NCBI RefSeq assembly: GCF_003014595.1
Contig: NZ_PYGK01000027.1
Location: 1-54,616 of the forward strand
Reading direction: 5' to 3'
DNA: 54,616 nucleotides
Source: Chitinophaga ginsengisoli
GTDB taxonomy: Bacteria; Bacteroidota; Bacteroidia; Chitinophagales; Chitinophagaceae
This document shows positions 1 through 8,733 of the stretch, piece after piece. Both the position numbers and the translations under genes were made by a program. Position 1 is the first letter of the stretch, and every line of letters begins with the position of its first letter. The notes under the pieces are model-generated. The model worked only from the letters and a program-made list of their open reading frames with translations, was not told the origin of the DNA and did not search any database.

Positions 1-206
1 TTAGACGTCATTTATCTAATGTTTTCGCTTGACATTACCTGTGTATAATGTTTGCTGTTGTTTCCATTCTTTCAAAGAACTTTAGCTAAGCCATTCGCTT
101 AACCTTCGTTAATGTCTCAGATCCGATCTGTGTGGCACTTACTGCCTGACATCTTTTCTATACTTTAAGAACTTCTTCGTGTGTGCCCCGTTCGCGTCGT
201 TTGCGT
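1..206 (-). other. Leader of an rRNA operon (16S gene lies off the left edge)
   Basis: Read on the minus strand, this stretch runs from a promoter toward position 1 with no ORF. It contains AGTTCTTTGAAAG (rc of 69-81), which matches the boxA-like motif that precedes 16S genes in Bacteroidota, followed by a purine-rich run. The expected mature 16S start is not reached, so 16S should begin just beyond position 1. The identification rests on the leader motif and the two tandem promoters upstream; no mature rRNA sequence is visible. Confidence 0.7.
69..81 (-). promoter_or_regulatory. boxA-like antitermination motif of the rRNA leader
   Basis: The minus-strand sequence AGTTCTTTGAAAG resembles the conserved leader motif of Bacteroidota rRNA operons (AGTTCTTTGACAT-type) and is the likely NusB/NusE-dependent antitermination signal. 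The assignment is by similarity only. Confidence 0.5.
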
Positions 207-213
207 TGGGGTT

Positions 214-246
214 GCAAAGGTGTATTAAATTTTCATTACCACCAAA
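214..246 (-). promoter_or_regulatory. rRNA promoter P2 (proximal)
   Basis: On the minus strand, TTTG (243-246) is followed after 20 bp by CACCTTTGC (214-222). This is one mismatch from the Bacteroidota TAnnTTTGC -7 element. It shares the block AATTTGGTGGTAAYGAAAA with P1, which suggests a duplicated promoter unit. Confidence 0.65.
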
Positions 247-402
247 TTTTTTTGAAGATTTTTATTTTAGCGATCATTTAGCAATGATCATTCTAAATTC
301 AATCGTATAAAGCTTTTCAGCTGATTATACCTCATCAAAAAAAGAGAAATTCTGTACCTGGGAAAGAGCTTTTGTGTGCGTTGCTTTCTATCAAAGCGGG
401 AC

Positions 403-434
403 GCAAAAGTAGGAGTTTTTTCGTTACCACCAAA
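403..434 (-). promoter_or_regulatory. rRNA promoter P1 (distal)
   Basis: On the minus strand, TTTG (431-434) is followed after 19 bp by a perfect TACTTTTGC (403-411). It lies about 190 bp upstream of P2, and the two promoters share the block around the -33 element. It faces away from truA and drives the rRNA operon off the left edge. Confidence 0.7.
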
Positions 435-502
435 TAAATTTTAAAAGATAACTGGCATGATTATATTAACACACTATTTATCAATATATTAAGAAAGAAT
501 GT

Positions 503-1255
503 TTACTGCACCGGCTCACTCAACAACCCCTCCGGATAGCTCACCTTCATCAAAAACAAGCCCTGCGGCGGTACCGCAAAATCGGCATTCACACAATTCC
601 GGCTCTCTATCGCCTCCCGGAATCCCTGCATACTCAGCTTGCCCCGCCCTACCCGCAACATCGTACCCACCATTCCCCGCACCATTCCCCTCAAAAACCG
701 GTTAGCCGTTACATTGTACACAATGCGGTGCTCTCCCGCCGTCCAGGCTGAAGACATGATATTACAGTTGTACGTCTTCACCTGCGTATTCCGCTTGGAA
801 AATGTCATAAAGTTCTCGTACTCCATCAACACGCCCGCCGCTTCCTGCAACAACCCCACATCCAGCCGGTAAGGGAAAAAATACCCCCTGTCATGCAGGA
901 AAGGATCCTTATGCAGATACAAAGTATATTCATAAGACCTGCTCAGGGCCGCAAAGCGGGAATGCGCGTCATCCCCCACCTGATACACATGTCTCACCAC
1001 CACATCCGGCGGCAGTATCGCATTCACCTTATACAGGAACTGAGGATGTAATGGCTGCTCCATATCAAAATGCAGGAAATTCTGCAACGCATGCACGCCC
1101 GCATCCGTGCGGCTGGAACCCGTCGTCTCTACTTTAGTTCGCATCAACAGACTGATAGCATGATCTATCGCAGACTGCACAGTGTTTGCATTTTCCTGTA
1201 TCTGGAAACCATTAAAACTGGTTCCCTTATATGCTACCTCAATAAAATATCTCAT
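503..1255 (-). CDS. truA: tRNA pseudouridine synthase A
   Basis: Converts uridines at positions 38-40 of the tRNA anticodon stem to pseudouridine in the cytoplasm. The start is placed at the ATG giving MRYFIEVAYKGT, because the TruA family begins there; an upstream in-frame Met adds 12 residues without family resemblance. The catalytic motif SSRTDAGVHA carries the nucleophile Asp51. The N-terminal YKGTSFNGFQ and the C-terminal FLRGMVRGMVGTML segment are typical of the family, and 250 residues is the usual length. It lies downstream of a terminator that separates it from the DUF4476 gene, so it probably has its own promoter in the 1256-1300 interval. No clear -33/-7 pair was found there. Confidence 0.95.
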   Translation of the reverse strand: MRYFIEVAYKGTSFNGFQIQENANTVQSAIDHAISLLMRTKVETTGSSRTDAGVHALQNFLHFDMEQPLHPQFLYKVNAILPPDVVVRHVYQVGDDAHSRFAALSRSYEYTLYLHKDPFLHDRGYFFPYRLDVGLLQEAAGVLMEYENFMTFSKRNTQVKTYNCNIMSSAWTAGEHRIVYNVTANRFLRGMVRGMVGTMLRVGRGKLSMQGFREAIESRNCVNADFAVPPQGLFLMKVSYPEGLLSEPVQ

Positions 1256-1300
1256 AATTCCCGATTGCGAAACGCGAAGGTACGTGGCCAAAAAACAAAA

Positions 1301-1338
1301 AAGGTCACAAAGTTGCTTTCATACAACCCTGTGACCTT
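1301..1338 (-). terminator. Intrinsic terminator of the DUF4476 gene
   Basis: The arms AAGGTCACA (1301-1309) and TGTGACCTT (1330-1338) form a hairpin, with an inner GTTG/CAAC pairing. On the minus strand it is followed by a long T-rich tract (1285-1300). It sits 22 bp past the stop codon. Confidence 0.75.
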
Positions 1339-1359
1339 CCGGATAATTTATGCAAACTG

Positions 1360-3183
1360 CTATCGGTGCAGCATCGCTCTGAAACGTCCTTTGTAATAAC
1401 TGTCAGATAATAAGCTCTCCAAACCGGCATATTCGTCTGAATGATACGCCTTCGGATAAGCCAAATCCAGTAAGCGGTACCTGGAATCATCAGTGCTCAT
1501 TAACTGCACCAATGTCTTTATCTGTGCAGACTCCAGGCAATAACCTTTCGTCTGTTTCCGGAATGCATCCAGCATACCGTCATCGTCTTTTCCAGCTACG
1601 AATTTTCTCAGCATCTTGCGAAAAGTATCATCATCCATCACCTTTCCACAATCAGAATTGATCATTTTCAGCGAAGATGATTTGGGTGCGGGTGTCGCTT
1701 CTGTTGCCACCGGGGCGGCTACATCAACGTTCTCCCCTTCTGCCTCTTTCTTTTTCTTTTTGTCTTTTTTGCTTTCCTTCGGATGATCTATAGACAAATC
1801 GCTCACCTCATAGCCGGTAGGGTCATTCACTACATTGTTGGGATGTTCTGAAGTATCTATTGTATCGATCTTTTCAGCAAGCTTGCTGCGTTTTTTCTTT
1901 TTAGGGCTTGCCGGCACTTCTTCTGCAGGAGTGCTTGTTTCCACAGATGTATCCCCTGTTGCCGGCGCTGTTGCTGGTGTCGCTGGTGCAGCTACACTAC
2001 CTGCCGGTGGCGCCTGATGCCCGCCAGTATCCAGGAAGTCAATGAATGCCGGATCGTCTGATTTTTTCTTCCGCTGTCTCTTTTCCTTCTTTGTCAAAGC
2101 AGGCGCCTCTTCCTTCACTGGTTCTGCTACTACTACAGGGGCCGCTTCCGAAGAAGCACTAGCCGTTTCTGTGGCAGGTTTTGTTGCCGGTGGTGCCGGT
2201 TCCGTTGCCGGAGGTACCACCGCCGGAGTTGCCTCTGTGATAGGCTGCTCCTTTGCCGGAGCTGCTTCTGCTGATTTATTCTCTTCAGCCAGTACGGCAC
2301 TGGCCAGTTGTTTTTCCTCATCTGTCAAAGGCTCCCGCTCTCTCCTTCTCCTCCGTTTCTTCGGAGCTTCGGTTGCATCAGTAGCCGGCGCTACTGTCGG
2401 AGCTACTGCCTCTACCGCTGCAGCTACCGGCGCCTTGGGCTCTTCCGGTTGTATGTCATCCGGACGGTCGTCGCTGACTACCTTATCCAGCGCCTGGGAG
2501 AATTTATTGGACTGCTTTACAGGTCGGGTGCCCGGTCCTACCGTCACGCCGCTTTTCGCAGGAAATGTAGAATCAAGATCTTTCTTTAGAGATGCCATCA
2601 TCGCCTGTTTCTGTTGCTCTTCTGAAACAGCTACTGGCGGCGCTGGTACCAATGCACTATCTGCGGATGCAGGAACAGGAGCAGGTGCAGGTGTCGTTTC
2701 TGGTGAATTCGCTGCTACCACCGGAGCCGTCGCTGTATCCTGAGCTGGCGCCTCTTCCGCTGGCGGTGTTGTCACTGCCGGAGTTTCCGCTACTGCTACG
2801 GCTTCTTTCTTCCTCTCCTCCCCAGGTCTGATCACCGCAAAAGTCTGCAGATTAAACAACGCATATCCACGGCCAGCGTCCTGTTTCAACAGGTATCCCT
2901 GATCCGCTGGTCCTGTAACGCGCACCAGGTATTGACGTTCCGGCACATCACTTTTGGCAAAACCTATCCGGAGAGAAGCCGTACCTGCCGGCATTTTTGA
3001 AAGGATCAGATACCCCCTGTCTGACGACGGGATCAGCTTACCATCATATCTAACATAAAAAGGCTGGGATCTTTCACTTTGTATGTATACAAAATACAGC
3101 TGTTCCTGGGCCATCATGCGGAAGGTCATTCCCAGGAAAAACAATGTGAATATAGATCTCTTGAAAAATTGCGGCATACACAT
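1360..3183 (-). CDS. Secreted Pro/Ala-rich protein with C-terminal DUF4476-like domain
   Basis: A 607-residue exported protein of unknown function. Residues 1-25 form a signal peptide ending MMAQ, with a second possible start two codons later. Residues about 26-120 form a small N-terminal domain, read as beta-rich. A very long, low-complexity linker (about 125-500) is dominated by Pro, Ala, Thr, Glu and clusters of Lys/Arg (KKRRRRRERE, KKKKRSK, KKDKKKKK). The last 95 residues (DCGKVMDDDTFRKMLRKF onward) resemble DUF4476, a helical domain common in Bacteroidota secreted proteins. The alternating acidic/basic linker suggests a flexible spacer, perhaps binding cell wall or a polyanion, but this is speculation. 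Large antisense frames over it are artefacts of its skewed composition. Confidence 0.75.
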   Translation of the reverse strand: MCMPQFFKRSIFTLFFLGMTFRMMAQEQLYFVYIQSERSQPFYVRYDGKLIPSSDRGYLILSKMPAGTASLRIGFAKSDVPERQYLVRVTGPADQGYLLKQDAGRGYALFNLQTFAVIRPGEERKKEAVAVAETPAVTTPPAEEAPAQDTATAPVVAANSPETTPAPAPVPASADSALVPAPPVAVSEEQQKQAMMASLKKDLDSTFPAKSGVTVGPGTRPVKQSNKFSQALDKVVSDDRPDDIQPEEPKAPVAAAVEAVAPTVAPATDATEAPKKRRRRREREPLTDEEKQLASAVLAEENKSAEAAPAKEQPITEATPAVVPPATEPAPPATKPATETASASSEAAPVVVAEPVKEEAPALTKKEKRQRKKKSDDPAFIDFLDTGGHQAPPAGSVAAPATPATAPATGDTSVETSTPAEEVPASPKKKKRSKLAEKIDTIDTSEHPNNVVNDPTGYEVSDLSIDHPKESKKDKKKKKEAEGENVDVAAPVATEATPAPKSSSLKMINSDCGKVMDDDTFRKMLRKFVAGKDDDGMLDAFRKQTKGYCLESAQIKTLVQLMSTDDSRYRLLDLAYPKAYHSDEYAGLESLLSDSYYKGRFRAMLHR

Positions 3184-3258
3184 TTCTTGAATAACTACGA
3201 ATGACGGACAAATCCGTCATTCCAGATCGCTTATGATTGATTAAATTAGTTACAAAAT

Positions 3259-3759
3259 CTATTCCAAGATAACCAGCACTTCCCCCTTCTCCACTGCCGT
3301 ACGTTCCTTTACCCTTACCTCTTTTACCACGGCATCCGCCGCAGCCTTGAACACATTTTCCATTTTCATGGCTTCCAGTATCAATACCGGATCGCCTTTT
3401 TTAATGACCTGTCCCGGCTCTACCAGCACTTTCAATACCAGACCCGGCATAGGCGCCTTCAGGTCATTTACCTTACGGGTCAGGGCATCTTTCATCCCCA
3501 TCGCTGCCAGTAGCTGGTCGATCGGTTCTTCTATGACCACATCATATTCCTGCTGATCGATCATAATAGTAACCGTTTTTGTGTCCCGGTCCACCTTGAT
3601 CACCTGGGCTACAAAACTCCTTCCATCCAGTATAATACTATGATTACCATTAGGAAGCGCCACTCCCGACCATGTGACAGGCTGGCCATTACAGGTAAAA
3701 GGGAATATCTCCGTATTGACCACAAACGGCTGATCTCCATTCACAATTGTTTTTATCAT
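3259..3759 (-). CDS. Biotin/lipoyl attachment domain protein (biotin carboxyl carrier-like)
   Basis: A 166-residue carrier protein. Its C-terminal 80 residues form a biotinyl domain with the motif EAMKMEN, in which Lys132 is the expected biotinylation site; APMPGLV about 30 residues earlier is the usual partner motif. The N-terminal half (1-85) is a small beta-rich domain like those in front of the biotin domain in acyl-CoA carboxylase alpha chains. The start is the ATG giving MIKTIVNGD, because the 16 residues before it in the same frame do not fit the family. Carboxylase and carboxyltransferase subunits are not in the window, so the partner enzyme (propionyl-CoA, acetyl-CoA or pyruvate carboxylase type) is unknown. 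It is divergent from the M1 aminopeptidase gene. Confidence 0.85.
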   Translation of the reverse strand: MIKTIVNGDQPFVVNTEIFPFTCNGQPVTWSGVALPNGNHSIILDGRSFVAQVIKVDRDTKTVTIMIDQQEYDVVIEEPIDQLLAAMGMKDALTRKVNDLKAPMPGLVLKVLVEPGQVIKKGDPVLILEAMKMENVFKAAADAVVKEVRVKERTAVEKGEVLVILE

Positions 3760-3784
3760 AACATGGTAATTTAACTGGACAGCG

Positions 3785-3793
3785 ACAAAAATA
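3785..3793 (-). promoter_or_regulatory. Candidate -7 element for the biotin carrier gene
   Basis: The minus-strand TATTTTTGT fits TAnnTTTGY and lies 25 bp before the start codon, giving a short leader. No good TTTG is visible at the expected -33 position, so confidence is low. Confidence 0.35.
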
Positions 3794-3937
3794 ACATTTT
3801 TAAACACTTACCGGCCGCGGGTTTTGCGAATGATCCCTATTTATGGCCAATTATCATGATTTAGTTAATATTAACAGCTCAGATCATAATTATTTGTGAT
3901 AAAACCTGTTAATTCGTGCCAAAAACAGTTAACAATC

Positions 3938-6475
3938 ATGTTCAAACCTTTGCAGCAAACGCTCAAATGTGTACTGTTGGCAAGCCTCTCAGGGATAATA
4001 TACATTACCCCGATCGCTGCGCAACAGGCCCCCTCACAGCAGGAAGATCCCTCCCTTAAAATCTATCGCGCCACCTCAACTAAAGTGCATGACCTGGTTC
4101 ACACCAAATTGGATGTTCGTTTTGATTATGCTAAAAGATATCTGATAGGAAAAGCCTGGCTGACCCTGAAACCGCATTTTTACAAGACAGACTCCCTCAC
4201 ACTGGACGCTAAAGCAATGGACATCAAACAGGTAGCTATTGTGAAAGGTGGAAAGAATGTGCCGCTCAAGTACAAGTATGACAGTCTGCAACTGCATATT
4301 GACCTGGATAAGGATTACCAGAGAACTGAATCCTTTACTGTATACATAGACTATGTAGCCCGCCCTGACGACGTAAAATCCGAAGGCAGTGCTGCTATTA
4401 CAGATGCCAAAGGCTTGTATTTCATCAATCCTGACAGCAGTGTAAAGAACAAACCGGTACAGATCTGGACACAGGGTGAAACAGAATCCGCCTCCGCCTG
4501 GTTCCCTACCATCGACCGTACCGCCCAGAAATCAACCGAAGAGATCAGCATCACTGTAGATAAAAAATATGTAACCCTCTCCAACGGTAAACTGGTTAGC
4601 CAGAAGAACAATGCAGATGGCACCCGTACTGACTACTGGAAGATGGACCTTCCCCACTCTCCTTACCTGTTTATGATGGCAGTAGGCGACTTCGCGATCA
4701 TTAAAGACCAATGGAAAGGCAAAGAAGTGAATTACTATGTGGAAAAAGCATATGCTCCGTATGCAAAGGCTATTTTCGGTAATACCCCCGAAATGATGAC
4801 CTTCTACTCCAACATACTCGGATATGAATATCCCTGGGTAAAATATTCCCAGGTAGTGGTAAGAGATTATGTGTCAGGTGCTATGGAGAATACCACCGCG
4901 ACTATTCATGGCGACTTCCTGCAGAAAACAGACAGGGAACTCCTGGACAACAACAACTATAACGAGGCTGTGATTGCCCACGAACTGTTTCACCACTGGT
5001 TTGGCGACCTGGTAACGGCAGAATCCTGGAGCAACCTGACACTGAATGAGTCTTTTGCAGACTACAGTGAATACCTCTGGATGGCTTATAAATATGGTAA
5101 AGACGCTGCGGACGATCATTCCTATAAAGCGGCGCAGAGCTATGAAAAGTTTGCCCAGTACTCCGGCGACAAAGACCTGGTGCGCTTTCACTACCACGAT
5201 AAAGAAGATATGTTCGACGCCATCAGCTATCAGAAAGGTGGCCGCATCCTGAACATGCTACGCAACGTAGTAGGCGACAGCGCCTTCTTCAAATCACTGA
5301 ACCTCTACCTCAAAACAAACGCGTTCAAGGCTGCTGAAGCTCACCAGCTGCGTCTTGCTTTTGAAGAAGTGAGTGGCCAGGACCTGAACTGGTTCTTTAA
5401 CCAATGGTACTTCGGCCAGGGTTATCCTGTACTGGATATCAACTACGGCTACAATGAAGGAAGCAAAACCGTTACCGTTACAGTACAACAGCAACAGCCC
5501 GGCAATAAGGTATTCCAACTGCCAGTAGCGATAGACGTCTATGCCGGTGGTAAAAAGGTTCGTCACCAGGTGACCGTTACCGATAAAGTAAGCACTTTCA
5601 CCTTCCCGTCCGAGATCAAACCAGATCTCGTCAACTTCGACGGCGACAAAGTACTGCTGGCTACCAAAACGGAGAACAAGGATATCAACGCTTACATCTT
5701 CCAATATGCCCACGCACCGGAATACCTGGACCGCAGGGAAGCTATCGAAGCCTGCCTGAAAGAACAGAGCAGCAATCCGGCGGCACTGAAAGTGGTGGCC
5801 TCTGCCTTAAAAGATAAATTCTATGGCCTGCGTGCGCTGGCTATCAACGGTCTGAAACTGACAGATCCTGCGGTGAAGGCAGCCACCTTTACTACCCTCC
5901 AGGAGCTGGCGAAGAAAGACGAAAATGCAACTGTACGTGCTGCCGCACTGGCACAACTGGGTACGCTGAAAGACGTTAAATTAACGTCGATCTTCGAAGC
6001 GGCTGCAAAAGACCGCTCTTATGCCGCTGCAGGTGCGGCCCTGGAAAGCCTGAGCGCCCTGGACCTGGAAAAGAGCTATACACTGGCCAAACAAATGGAA
6101 AAAGATTCCAAAGGTGCTTTGAGCAATGCCATCGCAGGTGTATACGCCCAGAAAGGCAATGAAGCAGACCTCGGTTTCTTTGCCAAAACCTTCAATGAAG
6201 CCAGTGGCCAGGATAAACTGGATGCCGCTATTCAATACCTGTCTATCCTGAGCCTTGTAGATAATACCGACGAAGTGCTGAAAGGTGTGGAAGATATCAA
6301 ACAGATGGCACTGCTGTTCAACAACAAAATGGTCAACAACTACCTGGTAAGCCTGCTGCAGCCAATAGCCAGAAATAAAGAAGAAAAAGCGGCGGTAGCC
6401 AGCCCAGACAAGAAAATGGCGCTACTGAAGCAAAGTGATTTTATGAAGAAAGTGGCGAGTGAGCTGAAGAACTAA
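3938..6475 (+). CDS. M1 family zinc aminopeptidase, exported
   Basis: Removes N-terminal residues from peptides, probably in the periplasm. The ATG at 3938 gives 845 residues starting with a signal peptide (MFKPLQQTLK...IAAQQ); an upstream GTG frame start adds 14 residues that would spoil it. The exopeptidase motif GAMEN is at residues 314-318. The zinc site HELFHHW begins at residue 348 (His348, Glu349, His352), with the third ligand Glu371 in NESFADY. The C-terminal third (about 580-845) is alpha-helical with Ala/Leu-rich repeats of HEAT type, as in bacterial M1 enzymes that carry a HEAT-like end domain. It is a single-gene unit followed by its own terminator. Confidence 0.92.
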   Translation: MFKPLQQTLKCVLLASLSGIIYITPIAAQQAPSQQEDPSLKIYRATSTKVHDLVHTKLDVRFDYAKRYLIGKAWLTLKPHFYKTDSLTLDAKAMDIKQVAIVKGGKNVPLKYKYDSLQLHIDLDKDYQRTESFTVYIDYVARPDDVKSEGSAAITDAKGLYFINPDSSVKNKPVQIWTQGETESASAWFPTIDRTAQKSTEEISITVDKKYVTLSNGKLVSQKNNADGTRTDYWKMDLPHSPYLFMMAVGDFAIIKDQWKGKEVNYYVEKAYAPYAKAIFGNTPEMMTFYSNILGYEYPWVKYSQVVVRDYVSGAMENTTATIHGDFLQKTDRELLDNNNYNEAVIAHELFHHWFGDLVTAESWSNLTLNESFADYSEYLWMAYKYGKDAADDHSYKAAQSYEKFAQYSGDKDLVRFHYHDKEDMFDAISYQKGGRILNMLRNVVGDSAFFKSLNLYLKTNAFKAAEAHQLRLAFEEVSGQDLNWFFNQWYFGQGYPVLDINYGYNEGSKTVTVTVQQQQPGNKVFQLPVAIDVYAGGKKVRHQVTVTDKVSTFTFPSEIKPDLVNFDGDKVLLATKTENKDINAYIFQYAHAPEYLDRREAIEACLKEQSSNPAALKVVASALKDKFYGLRALAINGLKLTDPAVKAATFTTLQELAKKDENATVRAAALAQLGTLKDVKLTSIFEAAAKDRSYAAAGAALESLSALDLEKSYTLAKQMEKDSKGALSNAIAGVYAQKGNEADLGFFAKTFNEASGQDKLDAAIQYLSILSLVDNTDEVLKGVEDIKQMALLFNNKMVNNYLVSLLQPIARNKEEKAAVASPDKKMALLKQSDFMKKVASELKN

Positions 6476-6499
6476 ATCAGTCAAAGCAATAAAGGAAAA

Positions 6500-6527
6500 G
6501 GGGTTCGTCAGACGAGCCCCTTTTTTT
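6500..6527 (+). terminator. Terminator of the M1 aminopeptidase gene
   Basis: The hairpin GGGGTTCGTC (6500-6509) / GACGAGCCCC (6511-6520) contains one G-U pair and is followed by seven Ts. It begins 24 bp past the stop codon. Confidence 0.85.
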
Positions 6528-6626
6528 ATGAATTTATGTTCCGGTCATCGAAGAAGAAGCAATGACCTTATGGCGCCGGTCTGAGTATTACTCTTCTTCG
6601 CTTTAACGCCGTTATAATAAGGTACA

Positions 6627-6714
6627 AACAATGTATCTCCTATGTTCATCCTACGTTCATCCTACGTTTATGAACGTAGGATTAACGTAGGATGAACATA
6701 GGAGATACATTGTT
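6627..6714. repeat. 88-bp near-perfect palindrome built from 11-bp units
   Basis: The arms 6627-6668 and 6673-6714 are 42 bp each with one mismatch and a 4-nt loop. The core 6639-6704 is six consecutive 11-bp units: three of CCTAYGTTYAT type (6639, 6650, 6661) and three inverted copies of RAACRTAGGAK type (6672, 6683, 6694). It sits between convergent genes (aminopeptidase and the ppk1 operon), so it could end or stabilise transcripts from both sides. Its architecture matches the element at 53697-53813, though the unit sequence differs. Confidence 0.85.
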
Positions 6715-6773
6715 AAAACGAAGCTAAATCGAAGCTTGTACCTGTTCAAATAGAACATGAATCAAAGACGAGG

Positions 6774-8177
6774 TTACCCCAATCCTATCTCAGAATGCCT
6801 CTCTGGGATCTCAACATCCTGAAACCCTTTCTTTATCAGGAAGTTACGGAATATCTGTTGTACCTCATACTCCCCATGCACGAGGAATAACTTCTTTACC
6901 TCTCTTGGGTCCTGACAGGACAACCACTGACTAAGATCCTCATAATCGCCATGAGCGCTCATAGAACGGATCACCCCTACTTCGGCCCTCACTTCATAGT
7001 GGGTACCATAAATAGAAACTTCTTTCGCTCCTCTCATCAGGCGGCCACCCAACGACTGCGGCTCACAGTATCCCACTATTAGGATCGTATTCCGGGTATC
7101 GCCGATGTTATTGGCAATATGATGCTTCACCCTGCCGGCCTCCGCCATGCCTGAAGCAGAAATGATCACACAAGGTTCCTGGCGGAAGTTCAATGCTTTC
7201 GATTCATCTACCGTCTCTATATAGTGCAAACCGGGGAAGTCAAACGGATCATCGTCAATTTCCAACAGTTTAGCCACTGTCTTATTGAAAACCTCCGGAT
7301 GATGCCTTACGACGTCGGTAGCTTCAATCGACAACGGACTATCCACAAAGATGTCCACCTTCGGCAACTTGCCTTCCAACCCTGCCCTGTTCAGTGCATA
7401 CAGCAGTTCCTGGGTACGGCCCACACTGAAAGCAGGGATGATCAGTTTCCCTTTCTTTACTTTACAGGTATCGTGAATGTATTTGATCAGCAGATCATCT
7501 GAAGGAGCAGCTTCGGCATGTAAAGTGCTGCCGTATGTAGATTCCAGCAGGATGTAATCTGCCTGTGGAAAAACTTCAGGAGATCGTAATATAGCGTCAT
7601 TGTAGCGACCTACATCTCCACTGAAGGAGACCTGAGTGGTCTTTCCATCTTCAGTGATACGTACGTGTACAGACGCACTTCCTATGATATGACCGGCATC
7701 GGTGAAATACACTTCCACATCATCATCAATCCGGAACCAGGTCCTGTAGTTTACTTTCTTCAGCTGTGTAATACTGCGCTTAGCATCGTCAACGCTATAC
7801 AGGGGCGCCACTTCTGGTTTGCCCTCTTTTTTCAGCTTCTTATTTTTGAACTTAGTATCGTCTTCCTGTATTTTGGCGGAGTCCAGTAGCAGGATCTCTG
7901 TCAGATCAAATGTGGCGGGTGTGCAATAGATCTGTCCCTTGAATCCTCTTTTAATCAGCAATGGTATGAGTCCTGTATGATCGATATGCGCATGTGAAAG
8001 GATCATGTGTGTTACTGCCGTTGCATCAAACCCAAAGTCTTCGTTCATCGCATCGGTCTCCCTGCCCATTCCCTGGAACATACCGCAGTCCAGCAGTATC
8101 TTCTTGCCATTCTTTAATGAAATAAGATGTTTGGAACCGGTAACCGTGCGTGCAGCGCCGTGAAATGCAATTTTCAT
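6774..8177 (-). CDS. Metallo-beta-lactamase/beta-CASP RNA-processing hydrolase (YSH1 type)
   Basis: A 467-residue putative ribonuclease of the beta-CASP family, cytoplasmic because no signal peptide is present. The zinc-binding motif SHAHIDHTG is at residues 61-69, and further metal ligands are seen in TDAGHIIGS and FSGDVGR. The beta-CASP segment includes PAFSVGRTQELLYAL, and the C-terminal MSAHGDYEDL...FLVHGE motifs are characteristic. Length and motif order fit bacterial stand-alone CPSF73-like enzymes rather than the longer RNase J. It is last in a five-gene operon, 42 bp after the DUF4442 gene. Function in that operon is not evident; RNA turnover is the family expectation. Confidence 0.9.
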   Translation of the reverse strand: MKIAFHGAARTVTGSKHLISLKNGKKILLDCGMFQGMGRETDAMNEDFGFDATAVTHMILSHAHIDHTGLIPLLIKRGFKGQIYCTPATFDLTEILLLDSAKIQEDDTKFKNKKLKKEGKPEVAPLYSVDDAKRSITQLKKVNYRTWFRIDDDVEVYFTDAGHIIGSASVHVRITEDGKTTQVSFSGDVGRYNDAILRSPEVFPQADYILLESTYGSTLHAEAAPSDDLLIKYIHDTCKVKKGKLIIPAFSVGRTQELLYALNRAGLEGKLPKVDIFVDSPLSIEATDVVRHHPEVFNKTVAKLLEIDDDPFDFPGLHYIETVDESKALNFRQEPCVIISASGMAEAGRVKHHIANNIGDTRNTILIVGYCEPQSLGGRLMRGAKEVSIYGTHYEVRAEVGVIRSMSAHGDYEDLSQWLSCQDPREVKKLFLVHGEYEVQQIFRNFLIKKGFQDVEIPERHSEIGLG

Positions 8178-8219
8178 GTGGTGTGTTTGAAAAATGATCT
8201 GTAATGGTATATCTCCTGT

Positions 8220-8723
8220 CTATGCTTTTCCTTTGAATGACCAGGTGATGGCGAAAGAGGCAATTACTGTGCCATCATGGCTTCTGCCGATGCTGTTCAC
8301 CGTAAGCACTTCAGGCTCGCCGGTAGCAGCAGTACGCGCTATTGCAGCCTGTATTGCTCCGCCGTCATTACAGGTGAACCAGGTCTTACCGGTGGCCTTT
8401 TTCACAAACGAAGCTTCCATACCTGTTACCAGCATGGATACACGTTTGGGAGTGGCCGTGCGTATATACATTATCGCCATTAGTCCTGTGCTCATTTCCG
8501 CTGCCATTGCCAGGCAGGCAAAATAGGTAGAATGGAAAGGATTCTGGGATAACCATTTAAAAGGAACTACCGTGGTGCACTGCTGCTCATTCAACTGTTT
8601 CAACCTCACGCCTGCCAGCCATGCGCTGGGTAGCTTCCATAAAAGGTAAAGGGAGAACTTAAACGGGTGTCCTGCAAAACGAATAAATGAGCGGACAGCC
8701 GGATGAGACGTGGAATGCTCCAT
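8220..8723 (-). CDS. DUF4442 hotdog-fold protein (thioesterase-like)
   Basis: A 167-residue protein resembling DUF4442, a hotdog-fold family related to acyl-CoA thioesterases. Segments typical of the family are VPFKWLSQNPFHSTYFACLAMAAEMSTG in the first half (central helix) and EASFVKKATGKTWFTCNDG in the second. No signal peptide is seen. It probably acts on an acyl thioester, but the substrate is unknown. It lies 10 bp after the thioredoxin-like gene and 42 bp before the beta-CASP gene, consistent with co-transcription. Confidence 0.75.
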   Translation of the reverse strand: MEHSTSHPAVRSFIRFAGHPFKFSLYLLWKLPSAWLAGVRLKQLNEQQCTTVVPFKWLSQNPFHSTYFACLAMAAEMSTGLMAIMYIRTATPKRVSMLVTGMEASFVKKATGKTWFTCNDGGAIQAAIARTAATGEPEVLTVNSIGRSHDGTVIASFAITWSFKGKA

Positions 8724-8733
8724 AGCGGTAGCT

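Noticed and set aside
2042..2743. A 233-residue plus-strand frame, Ala/Ser/Thr-rich, over the DUF4476 gene
   Set aside because: Antisense reflection of the Pro/Ala-rich linker; no signal peptide or domain, and the opposite strand has a coherent secreted protein.
6627..6714. CRISPR array
   Set aside because: Units are 11 bp with no spacers and are inverted rather than direct; no cas genes are present.
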